A stretch of DNA of 64,000 nt from positions 682,001 to 746,000 of the forward strand of contig JBBPFI010000002.1 in NCBI GenBank assembly GCA_037974965.1, written 5' to 3'. This DNA comes from Dacryopinax spathularia (Eukaryota; Basidiomycota; Dacrymycetes; Dacrymycetales; Dacrymycetaceae). Under the pieces are notes generated by a model, which searched no databases, was not told where the DNA came from, and worked only from the letters and a program-made list of their open reading frames with translations. Numbering within the stretch: position 1 is the stretch's first letter; every line of letters starts with the position of its first letter. Shown one piece after another: positions 48,444 to 57,903 of the stretch. Made by a program: the position numbers and the translations under genes.

Positions 48444-49177
48444 ATGCCTCGGTCAGGCGCCAAGGGGAGGATTGTAGGGGTCAAGAAGTCGTCTGTAAGT
48501 GGGTCGATGATCATTAGAGTCCTACTAACCTACTGTACAGCACGAATATCAACGCAAGGCACTTGAGAGATGCACCTGCCCACTCTGCAAGTCAGTTCAT
48601 CCCGATGGGCAAGACATCAACAAGGTCAAAAAACGCGAACACGAACAACGAGAGCGCCGTGTGTCGAGATGACCAAATCGAACTCAAGCGCCGAATGCGA
48701 TTGCCACGCCAAGCGCAATCCCACGCGAGCACGTCCTCACACAGCTGATGGACGCGCTGTTCGAGCAGACGGATGTGGAGATGGGGGAGGTGGAGAGGGA
48801 GGAGGAGTTGATGAGGGAGCTGGGAGGGTTGGAGTTGGGCGAAAGGGAGGAGACGAGTGGGAGGGGAACGCGCACAGAGGGGGAGGGAACGGACGAGATG
48901 GAGGATAGCTGGGAGACTGCTCCAGTGTGGGAGCCTCTGCCTGAGCAGCTGCAGGAGGAGCAGCAGGCGCAGGAGGAGCAGCAGGAGCAGCAGCAGGCAC
49001 CGGAGGAGCAGCAGGAGGAGCAGCAGGCACAGGAGGAGCAGCAGGCACAGGAGGTGCAGCAGGAGGAGCAGCAGGCACAGGAGGAGCAGCTGGAGGAGGA
49101 GCAGGCGCAGGAGCTGGAGGAGCAGCACGAGCACCAGCACGAGCACCAGCAACAGCACGAGCACCAGCAACAGCACG

Positions 49178-49212
<35 letters not shown>

Positions 49213-52200
49213 GACCAGCAGCCGCCTCAGCCGCCTATGCCACCCTCCGAAGACGACACGCTGGGCAGCATGCAGGAGGTGTACACCAGCCTGCACGACG
49301 CGTCTCTAGTGCGTGCTGTGGCCCTCCTGCTGGTGTTCGCACACGCGATCTACCACCTCCCCTTCGCCGCCTGCAACCTCTTCGCCAACGTGCTGTACGA
49401 CGTCTTGCGACGCGCCGGAATCGACACGCAAGGCGGACCTCGAACGCTCACGACGATCTACAGTCGTCTGGGCATTGAAGATCGATTTGCAGTCAAGGTC
49501 GTCTGCAAGCGGTGCTGGTCGGTCTTCAGAGGTCGATTCGCCGAAGAAGAGGAAGTAGACGCGGACGCCGCCCAAGACCTCTGTTCAAGATGCGGAGAGT
49601 CGTTGTATGAGCCAGTACTGGGCTCAGACAAGGTAGAGGCGCGACTTCGAGCGCCATACGACTCGCTGGCACGACAGCTCCGTGCCCTTCTCAAGGAACC
49701 GGCATTCGAGGACGCCTGCGAGTCTTACCTCGCCAAACAGCCGGGGCCCGATGGCACTTACAGCACCATCTACAACGGCAGCGTTTGGCGCACTCTCAAG
49801 GACGCGCAAGGCAAGCCATTCTTCGCAGCCGAGAGCCTGGAGCCTGGGGAGCTGCGACTGGGCATTATAATCGGATTGGATTGGTAAGTCTGCCTACAGC
49901 CGCTATGGAACTCTCGCTGACGAGAAACCAGGTTCACTGCCTTCACATCCATCGGTGCGCCTGCCTACTCTGCAGGTGCGCTATCGGTCTGCGTGGCAAA
50001 CCTTCCCCCCATCCTTCGGTAAGTATCCTTGACTGTTGACGTGCGCGTAACTGACTGACTTTGCCAGATTTCGCGTACACAACCTGATCCTCGTGCTGAT
50101 GACGCCAGGACCGAAAGAGCCGAATGGGGATGAGCTGGCACGCTTCCTGGAGGAGTTTGTGGATGAGCTGGTGGCGTTGTATGCGCGAGGGATGATAGTG
50201 AGGACGCCGAGGTATCCTGCAGGTGCGCCCCAGTCGTCTTGCCTTCTCTGAGCGTCGCTGACTTGGACGTCAGGTCGATTAGTACGCGTTGCGGTCGTAG
50301 CTGTGGCCTGTGACCACCCAGCACTCTGCAAAGTGTGTGGGTTCCCAGGCCACAGCTCTCGCAAGCGTCCCTGCACTCAGTGCAACGTAGAGACGGCCTC
50401 TCTTGGGGACGAGGCTGGCTACGATGTCAGGAGTGAGTCCTTACTCCTACTCTGTATTGACGCAGTGCTAACGTTTCTCTAGAGGTGTCCCTACTCGATG
50501 GCGAGGCCCACAAGCAGCGGGGACGCGACTATCGGGCATTGGAGAGCGACAAGGACCGGGAGAAGTTCTTCAAGGAGAAGTTCGCCCGTTGGTCTGAGCT
50601 CTCCCGGCTGAGCTACTTCAACCCGGTGACGATGGCGGTCATTGACCCGATGCACACGTTCTTCCTGGGTGAGTCCGCTGCCTGTGTACCTGACGAAGCT
50701 GACATCTGTTCAGGTATCATGCGACACCTGTGGTTCAACGTCTGGGTGCTTGGGGGCAAACAGAAGAAGCCCATCTTCCGCAAGAACACGGCTGCCAAAG
50801 AGCGCAAGCTTGAGCTGGTCAAGGAGGTGATTCGCTCGGTGAGTTCCTACGCGACTTCATTGCCTGAGCGCACTCAACGTATCCAGTGTGAGATGCCCAA
50901 GTGGTTTGGGCGCCTCCCTGCCGAGGTTGGGTCGCCTGCGGGTGGCTCGTTGACCTCGGACGAATGGAAGACGATGTTGTTGGTTGTCGGCCCTCTGTGT
51001 GTAAGTCTCTGTGACATTCTATCTCTTATTCACCCTGCTAACTACTCTGGAAACAGTTCCCCTACATCCTCAAGCAGCTCAGCGTGGCCGACGACCTCGC
51101 TTCTCAAGGACAGGCCCCGGCAGGGGCGGGAACTTGTTTCCTGCACCTTGCCTGCGCCTGCAAGATCATGCTGCAACGACAGGTCACGGAGGAGGAGCTG
51201 GAGCGGGCGAGCGAGCTGTACAGGGAGTTCTACAGGAGCTTTGTACAGGTGAGTCCTCTCACTTCAATACATGCGCATATGCTGATGAGTCTGCAGATGT
51301 TCGGCCAAGAAAACCTTACACCGACCTTCCACTGGCTCGTTCACATGCCAGAGCAGATACGAAGATACGGCGCCGTTCACAACATCTGGACGTTCATCTT
51401 CGAGCGGCTCAACAAGGAGCTGAAGAGCACGGCGACCAACAAGCATGGGAAGGGGAAGATGGAGGAGACGTTTGTGCGAGAGAGACAGAGGAGGGAGAGG
51501 ATGAGACTCCTGGTGCGTGTACTGTGCTCAGGGAATATAATCATTACTAACTACAAGTACAGCTTCGCGTCCTGAGAACGCAGGACGCAGATCCTTGCGC
51601 TCAGAGCACCGCACAGAGGATCACCGAGCACCTCGAGCAGGCCCAAGGCAGGGGCACGCTCGCTACAATGGCAGCGCTCGAACGCGAGCAGGAGGCTGCT
51701 GATCAGGACTGTGAGTACGGTCCTCCACCTTCTTTTATACACACTGACTTGGCCCAGATCGCCTCCCTTTCGGTCTGAGGCAACCCAAAGGCAATCGTAC
51801 GCTGCCCAGGCCAGCTCTCAGGCAGCTCGCAGCGCACTACGCTGCTCAAGCACCCGATCGCCCACTAGCCATCCTGCGCGACACGGCATCCTGCGAAAGA
51901 CCCCACGTTGGCTTTGTGTGCGATCAGGGTGCCTATTACAACACAGTGGTTGTACAGGGACGGCGCGTAGATTGCAGCGCGGATCGCAGCCTGCCTCAGC
52001 ACAATTCGCTCGTCGTGCTCGTGCAGGACGGGCGGAGATGGGTGGGCGAGCTCGAGGAGCTCTTCCTGCACACGCAGACCTCTCTGCAGATGTCTTGCAG
52101 ACTGGCCAAGGTGCGCTGGCTGGTAAGAGCCGAGCATACTGATCTTGAGCCTCTCTACGAGCCCTTGTAAGGGCAGTCCATTTCCCTGCCAAACTCACTC

Positions 52201-52388
52201 ACTGATCGCTTTCACATTAGCCCTGAACTCGAGGTCGACCTTTGGGAGTACGACCAGTACTTAGAATCCGGTGAAGGGGGACCGGACCAGTACGTCTTGG
52301 CAGAAAGACTCGTGGGGTCGGCTGCTCGAGTGATCCTCGAGATTGGCGAGCACGATCGCGTGTGGGCCACGATAGCTCTGTACCGCGT
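48444..52388 (+). CDS. Tnp2/CACTA-like transposase, copy A
   Basis: The gene has many exons. The first joins are exact: 48444-48494, 48541-48660, then 48745-49883, with later introns of 45-51 nt (for example 51,249-51,296). The N-terminus has a zinc-finger-like CTCPLCK (C28, C30, C33). A Gln/Glu tract follows, then a folded region with paired cysteines (VVCKRCW...DLCSRCGE), the segment RPCTQCNVE, and the family hallmark YFNPVTMAVIDPMHTFFLG near 50,620-50,670. Next come WFNVWVLGGK, GGSLTSDEWKTMLLVVGPLC and FHWLVHMPEQIRRYG... FERLNKELK. These match transposase family Tnp2 (Transposase_21) of CACTA elements, which cut and paste the element. The last recognised exon ends at 52,388 and a final short exon is likely. 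Copy B is a clear homologue. Confidence 0.8.
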
Positions 52389-52947
52389 AAGTCCACTCGC
52401 TCAATCCGGTTTCCATTCACTGACATTACTATATAGTAGATATAATGAATACAAATTATTATTACTATTATATAAAGCTACTCGTCCCCTGTCCCCATTT
52501 CCACGCGCCCAGACCTCTTTTTGGAGGGTTGGGCGGCATTTCCCCTTCGCCTTAGACATCCTCAAGGAACGCCGGCAATGCTATCATTGTCAGGCCCTGA
52601 TTCTTCCAATGCCTTCTCAGGGGTAAGTCTTCCCCCGATCATCTACTATCTAATCTATCTAATCTACTCCGCAGTCCCTGGCGATCAGCTTCTCTCAGAG
52701 AAGCTCTCCCCCGCATACCCAAACAGGTAAGGCGGCAATGAAATGGGAGGCGCCAAAGACTGACCCTGTCTTCTGAAGTCATCGGCACACCGCCTCTCTC
52801 CATCGTCCGAACAGTTTCGTCAGCCGGCACAAGCTCGGCAGTCAGGTAAGTGTCGGCCTTCCCTCCTTCTTCTGTAGCTCCCTGACCGCCTTCGCAGCTA
52901 TCAGAAGCACCTCAGCAACAACAACAGCAACCGCAACAGCCAGCAGT

Positions 52948-53404
52948 ATGTTCACCGCCCTTCGCCGCCCTGTTGCCAACTCAGTTGGCCTTCGTCTCGC
53001 GCCCCGCCTCACTCGCATTGTGCCCACCGCCGCTGTGGGCCGCGTAGCAAAGATCGGCATTCGTATCGGGGATGGCGAGCCTGCCAAGCAGGCGATTGAG
53101 CGCATGAGCCTTCGGGCTCGTGCTTCTAAGGTGAGTTTCTCTTTCGGCGTGGATTAATCTACTCACCTTAATGCAGATTGCCCTTCGTTGGGGCTCGGGC
53201 ACCCACAAGGGCCTCATGGCGCTCGGTGCCGGTCTCGTCGCCGTCTATGGCGGCTATCGTTTCATTTGCGCGGAGCTCGCGCGCCTGAACACCGCCCTGC
53301 ACGACTACGAGGATATCAGGGAGCGAGTTCCTCGTGTTTACGAGGATCTGAAGGCGGCGGGGAAAGCGGTTTGGGCGTGGGGTAAGAGGGTTATCGGGAA
53401 ATAA
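52948..53404 (+). CDS. Small protein with mitochondrial-type presequence and one membrane helix
   Basis: Two exons (52948-53130 and 53177-53404; 46-nt intron GTGAGT...ATGCAG) encode 136 residues. The first ~45 residues are Arg-rich, contain no acidic residue and alternate with hydrophobics (MFTALRRPVANSVGLRLAPR), typical of a mitochondrial targeting peptide. A membrane segment (LMALGAGLVAVYGGYRFIC) follows after residue 70, then an amphipathic charged helix (RERVPRVYEDLKAAGKAVWA) and a basic end. No family was recognised. The free-standing unit U copy lacks this gene, so it was either gained here or lost there. Targeting is inferred from composition only. Confidence 0.6.
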
Positions 53405-53754
53405 AGATTTTCATTAGTATTGTGAGTTTCAATTGCCCACGTCAGACCGTTTACTAACTACTTCTACAGAGATTAACTAGTTCTACAGCACCGCTCCGTC
53501 TATAAGTGTAAGAATGGCTCGAAAATGGTGACTAATGTTCCTCTATTCTCTTAATGAGTTGCAGGCGCGTGCCTGCTCCTTTGTTGTTCATTTCCACTCG
53601 TACTCGTGCGCTAAGGCGCCGAGTACTCATCGTTAACTTGCGATATCACCCGGGCAAGCCCCAACTACAAGAGGAGACGAGAGAACTCGCTATGACTGGT
53701 GTAGACCCACTTGGGACCACTTTCTGGTGGGCCCAGGCGGGTTCTACGTCTGTA

Positions 53755-53883
53755 TCATCAGCTTCTTCCTCTTCCTCTTCTTCTTCTTCATCATCCGCAT
53801 CTTCTTCATCATCCGCATCTTCATCTTCATCATCTTCTTCATCTTCATCTTCCTCTTCCTCTTCCTCTTCATCATCCTCATGA
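53755..53883 (+). repeat. TCT/TCA/TTC pyrimidine microsatellite
   Basis: (TCTTCC/TCATCT)n low-complexity tract within unit U. It encodes poly-Ser or poly-Glu/Asp by composition. Confidence 0.9.
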
Positions 53884-54093
53884 AACTCATTTGCTAACCC
53901 ACATCCAGAGCCAACAGAACGACCCAGCACTAGAAGGAATCCGAACCAGGTGAGCCCGCACGGTTCTATTACTCTCTAACTAAAGCGAACTACAATTCTA
54001 GGCCAGATCAAGGAGGAAGACGCCTCCTACACTCCCTTAAAGCCCTCGCCCTTGCCAAGACTCGGTCTACCCGCTGCTACGCACTCGGGTAAG

Positions 54094-54252
54094 TCCCTCC
54101 CTCTCCCTCTCCCTCTCCCTCTCCCTCTCCCTCTCCCTCTCCCTCTCCCTCTCCCTCTCCCTCTCCCTCTCCCTCTCCCTCTCCCTCTCCCTCTCCCTCT
54201 CCCTCTCCCTCTCCCTCTCCCTCTCCCTCTCCCTCTCCCTCTCCCTCTCCTC
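54094..54252 (+). repeat. (CTCCCT)n hexanucleotide microsatellite
   Basis: About 26 near-perfect CTCCCT units directly after a splice-donor-like GGTAAGTCC. The other unit U copy has a short, imperfect form here, so the tract expanded in this copy. Open frames over it (Leu-Pro, Arg-Glu, Gly-Glu repeats) are artefacts. Confidence 0.97.
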
Positions 54253-54344
54253 CGGCACGACTTCGCCGTCCAAATTCGTAAGTCCATCCCCTTCGAACTC
54301 CGCCCAAACGACTTGCTGACGTCTCAGCAGGTGCGACAGAGGTA

Positions 54345-54488
54345 AGTGCGCTCTCTTACCTCTGCCGAGTTCAACGCGCACTGACTACGTTGCACTACGT
54401 AGCCACTGCGTAGTCCGAGTCGCCGCCCATTCGCGTACTTAAACGCACCTTCCGGACGACTTCCTCCTCCAAGACGCCAACCACCACC
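54345..54488 (+). promoter_or_regulatory. Conserved upstream block of unit U small gene (nested copy)
   Basis: GTTGCACTACGTAGCCACTG, CGTAGTC and TACTTAAACGC precede the ATG at 54,489 with the same spacing as in the block at 40,130-40,265. The TACTTAAA box may serve as the TATA element. Confidence 0.6.
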
Positions 54489-54791
54489 ATGCAGTTCGCT
54501 CGCGTCTTTGAAGGCATCCGGGGCTTTTTCAAGGTAAGTAAGGATTACTTTTAGCTGTCTTTACTTACCTTGTAACAGCTCATCTGGGGCACAGCACCTT
54601 CGTTCGCCGGCCTGCTGACATTCGCAGGCCAGGTCAAGGATCTCATCGCGGACATCAACCAGATCATAAGCGGCCTGCAAACGTTGATGCAGGGGATCAT
54701 AGCAATCAGAGGGCTGTGGAGGGAGTTGAGGGATGGAGGGGAAAGGGGGGGAAGGGGGGAAGGGGGGGAAAGGGGAAATAACCATTTGTAA
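54489..54791 (+). CDS. Small helical protein of unit U, 85 residues
   Basis: Two exons (54489-54533 and 54579-54791; 45-nt intron GTAAGT...AACAG). The first 55 residues are hydrophobic/amphipathic (ARVFEGIRGFFKLIWGTAPS, FAGLLTFAGQVKDLIADINQ, IISGLQTLMQGIIAIRGLWR). The end is a Gly/Glu/Arg tail from a purine-rich tract. It is homologous to the 117-residue protein at 39,678-40,076, though its first exon lacks that protein's clear membrane segment. Possibly membrane-associated; function unknown. Confidence 0.5.
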
Positions 54792-55320
54792 CTGAGATTT
54801 CTCAGTAATCTTCTCTAATCTTTCCTGTGAGCGTTTCCAAGTCGTTCGCACTAATTTCATTACTAACTACTTTCGCAGCATTGTAACTTACAGATTGTGC
54901 TCATCTCTCGTCTCCCAACTCATTCCTAATGGTACTTCCCTTTCCCCTCTCTTCCCTCCTTTCGTACTTGTTCCGGCCTTGCTCTAAGACCGCTTTCTGG
55001 CGGGTTTGGGCAAGGTCATTAATATCGTCATTATCATTGTCATTGTCATTGATATTGACAATGTTTTCGTAGGCGTCCAAGGGTCTGCGAGGTAGGAGTG
55101 TTTCGACACTTATCCATGTGAGGATTAGTTTGTCGAAGCATTCTTACAGATCGATATGCTTTTGCGAGCACCGGGCTTTCTCACTCGCTGCTAAGTACTG
55201 TCACTGTATCTCATTCTGAAGTAACTAACTACATTTTACAGGCTTTTCTATACTACTTAGGAGACAGACTAACTACGTAAGTTCTTTTTTTTTGGGTTTT
55301 TTATTGGGTACTTCGGCTGA
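54792..55320. other. Right part of unit U and junction to copy A
   Basis: No gene is supported here, but blocks are conserved with 39,090-39,560. A short frame at 54,932 contains the AAGACCGCTTTCTGGCGGGT motif. The ttattgatattgacaatgt region is AT-rich with ATTGTCATTGTCATTG repeats at about 55,035-55,060. Confidence 0.45.
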
Positions 55321-56890
55321 TCAATCCTCTGAGAAATACAGGTCCTCGTCGATCCAGGGGGCATTTCCCTCAATCGCCTGCTGGAAGATCTCCTCGTTAG
55401 GGAAGCATTCAGGTCTGCCCTGAACGGGCTCCCAATGCACCAAGTCGCCGATATTAGACTCTTCCCACTTCGGATCAACCATCCACTGCCAAGGATCCAC
55501 TCCAGGCAGCCGATCCGACTCGCGATTCAAATTCGCGCGCATGTAGTGAATCTGCGATTTCGTTCCTTTGCCCTTCCCTTTGCTGATCCTGGCCGGTTTC
55601 CCCTTCTTCTTAGAGAGCCTTTCGAGCTGCTGAAGCAGCTGAAATACCTGATGCAGGTGAGTAAGTTTCTTCCCTTGTCCTTCACTGCAGCTGCTTACCG
55701 ACTTCTTCATCCAGGCCGGACGCTGGACCTCCACGACGGACACCTCGTCAGCAACCTGGGCTGCGCTCATACCCAGATTCTTGAGTACCGATCCCCGCCA
55801 ATCGGTACCATCCTCCATCTCGCCGTCAGACACTTGATCGGGCATCCACTCGTGGTCGAGGAGCTCGGTTGGATCCCATTTCGCCTTGTTGATAAACGCG
55901 CGGATGGTTTGCTTGTCCTTGAGTTGGTCGGAGTACTTCAGCATGAGGTGAGCAAGATGGATCTGCGGATGAGTAGAGGGCTTACCACTTTCCGCCTACT
56001 CAAACGCCTGTTTTGCGACTTGTGAGTTTCATTGTTGTCTACTCGCTCGGATTCTGGCTCAACCCCATCCAGCCATTTGCCCTTCATCGTACTCCACGAG
56101 CCCTTCGCGATTACTTCAAGGGCGTCTGATTTGAGGAACTCGGGAGAGCTAAAGGTGTCTGCCTATAGAACGATAAGATAAGTATATGCTCTCTCATAGT
56201 GCGGTATGCTCACATTAATGGTGCGTAGGACGTTGTCGATCGCCTTTTTTATGATGGCCATGTTATCGGGTGCGTTGACGTTTTTAGTGAAGTCGGGGAT
56301 GAGAAACGGCTCAATGCGACCTTCGGGTAGGATAAGGGCTGTGTCGCCCTTGCTGATCATGAGGTTGTACTCCTCATACTCCACAATGGTATACATTTCC
56401 TTTCTGATGTTGTTCTAGCTGACAGTTAGACAGGTTGTTTGACCGCGAAGAGACGAAAAGGACTCACTTGCAACCAGGTACGGTCGTCCTTCTGCTGCTC
56501 GCTCAGCTCCGTCTTCTTCTTCTTAGCAATCTCTTTCCCAGTCTGATCCCCTGGCTCACGCCGCCTCGCTCGCTTCTTGCGAGCTGACTTGGCCGCCTGG
56601 CCTTGTACCAGCTCGCGGAGCTGCTTGAGCTCGGCCTGAAGCGCGTCGATGCGCTCGTCATCGCCTCCCCAGCCATCCGAGGTACGCTGAGTAGGCTGTG
56701 CTGGTGCGAAGGGCCTTTGCTGACGCGCGCGTAGGCTGCTGGAGACTTTTGGTGCGAGGGGAGGCGCTTGCATTAAGGAGGAGAACGGGTCACTGTCACT
56801 GGCTTGGGTAAGTGCCAAGTATATGCGCCCAAACGAGTACTTACCTTTGGCGTAGCTCGCGCTCGTCGCTGTCAAGTCGTTCGAGCTCAT
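55321..56890 (-). CDS. Accessory protein of copy A (homologue of the copy B gene at 57,904)
   Basis: The start is at 56,890 (MSSNDLTATSASYAK), followed by a 42-nt intron (56,803-56,844). Next comes a disordered Pro/Gln part, a coiled-coil stretch (DERIDALQAELKQLRELVQG) and a strong basic signal (KKRARRREPGDQ ... KKKK). Downstream exons carry NNIRKEMYTIVEYEEYNLMI, FLIPDFTKNVNAPDNMAIIK, then RAFINKAKWDPTELLDHEWM, VVEVQRPAWMKKS, a basic KGKGKGTK patch and WQWMVDPKWEESNIGDLVHW, stopping at 55,321. Each block has its counterpart in the same order in the copy B gene, so both are real. A nuclear DNA-binding partner of the transposase, analogous to TnpA of plant CACTA elements, is possible but is inference. 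No known domain was recognised. The join near 55,940-56,030 is uncertain. Confidence 0.65.
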
Positions 56891-57180
56891 ACTCAGTGGA
56901 CGACATCTCGAAGGGAATCGGAAAGCGGGCGGGAGAAGCTGAGGCTGGTCGAGGGGGAGAAGGGAAAGAGAGAGGGAAAGAGAGAGATGTATGCACGATA
57001 GGACGTGCATAGGATAGGCCAATAAATCCCGTCTACCCTCCTCTAGCCCGAGACGAAGGAAGTCGACATAGGAGGGACTACGATAGCCTTTTTGGGTATC
57101 GAGTACCCCCGCGTACGCGCGCTTCCCGGCCGATCATGTACAAGTGCCTGCGCGAAACGTCGCGCACCCCTCAAGCAAGT

Positions 57181-57380
57181 AGATAGAATAATATTTTTGT
57201 ATATTAAATAAACTACATTAATTGTATCTAGTTGTATCTAAAGTACAAAAAAAAACTCCCCAGGCCAGGATGGGGTGAGTATCCGGGCCTGGAGAGAACT
57301 TCCTCATACGCGACCTACAGTCACGTGCGGGGACTTTCTTGTAGGCGCCGTACGCGCGCCTACAAGACCCTGGGGATAGG
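57181..57380 (-). repeat. Right subterminal AT-rich / CTTGTAGG block of copy A
   Basis: Contains attgtatctagttgtatcta, AAAGTACAAAAAAAAACTCC, then TTTCTTGTAGGCGCC and GCGCGCCTACAAGACC, mirroring 45,380-45,565. Confidence 0.55.
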
Positions 57381-57449
57381 GACCCCTGAACGCGGTGAGT
57401 CCGTTCCACGCACGGACCAGGTTGTTCGCCCGCTTCGGCTGAGCCTGTT

Positions 57450-57903
57450 GCGAGCACGCCAAACATGTTCAGTCACCGCATTTAGGGTCCGACATTAATG
57501 GGCCAGGATAGGGAGTTATGGGTCACCTGACCCAGGTTAGAATAGGTTATATAGACTAGAGTAGTATATAGTGTTTTGTACTACCATTTGATGGGTATCC
57601 TAGAGTGTAGGATACCTCTAGGATACACCTTGTATTGTAATATAATTAATACAATATATATTAACTATATTTTTTACAGTCGCGCGCGCGCTGCGAGACG
57701 CGTCCCATGATGTCGCTAGGATTCAGGATCGCCGATTATCTTTCCTGATCCGGTATCATTGTCATTCCTCCGCCCAAACTACTCTAGGATATCACAGACA
57801 ACGTCGTGTCCGCCCTCTCCCCCCTATATATCCCAGCCCATCAACGCAGAGCATATATCCTCCTCCTTCCCCTCCTTCGACCTCACTTCAACTCGTTCTC
57901 GAC
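57450..57903. other. Junction between copy A and copy B
   Basis: An AT-rich stretch with short inverted repeats (GGGTATCCTAGAG / CTCTAGGATACAC; TTGTATTG...CAATATAT) separates the divergent accessory genes. Alternating GCGCGCGCGC occurs at about 57,682. A TATATAT at about 57,831 is probably the TATA box of the gene at 57,904. Confidence 0.45.

Larger units (their letters stand above)
52430..55265 (+). mobile_element. 'Unit U' nested in copy A
   Basis: This 2.8-kb block fills the gap between the transposase and accessory gene of copy A. In copy B that gap is only about 100 bp. It matches the free-standing block at 39,090-41,060 (inverse). It begins with an AT-rich TATA-like stretch (attattactattatataaagc) and ends around the block TGTCGAAGCATTCTTACAGA ... 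GTACTGTCACTGTATC. It holds two supported small genes (52,948 and 54,489) and several exon/intron-like blocks whose splice donors are conserved between copies (for example GGGTAAGTCTTCCCCCGATC at about 52,620). No transposase lies inside. Confidence 0.65.
45280..57450 (+). mobile_element. Copy A: large Tnp2/CACTA-like transposon with nested unit U
   Basis: Genes in order are an unknown nuclear-type protein (46,158, +), the transposase (48,444, +), nested unit U (52,430-55,265) and an accessory protein (-). The two ends resemble each other in inverse orientation. AT-rich tracts with GTATCTA and AAAGTACAA lie next to a run of A and an ACTCCCCA block. CTTGTAGG / CCTACAAG motifs sit inside GCGCGC context at 45,490-45,560 and 57,320-57,370. 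Exact termini and target duplication were not resolved. Copy B has the same transposase/accessory convergent layout, inverted. Confidence 0.6.

Noticed and set aside
54027-54381. Long Leu-Pro, Arg-Glu and Gly-Glu frames
   Set aside because: They are produced by the CTCCCT hexanucleotide repeat only.
52383-55286. GCGTAAGTCC / ACGTAAGTTC as a target-site duplication of unit U
   Set aside because: Only seven central bases agree and they match a splice-donor consensus, so the resemblance is probably chance.
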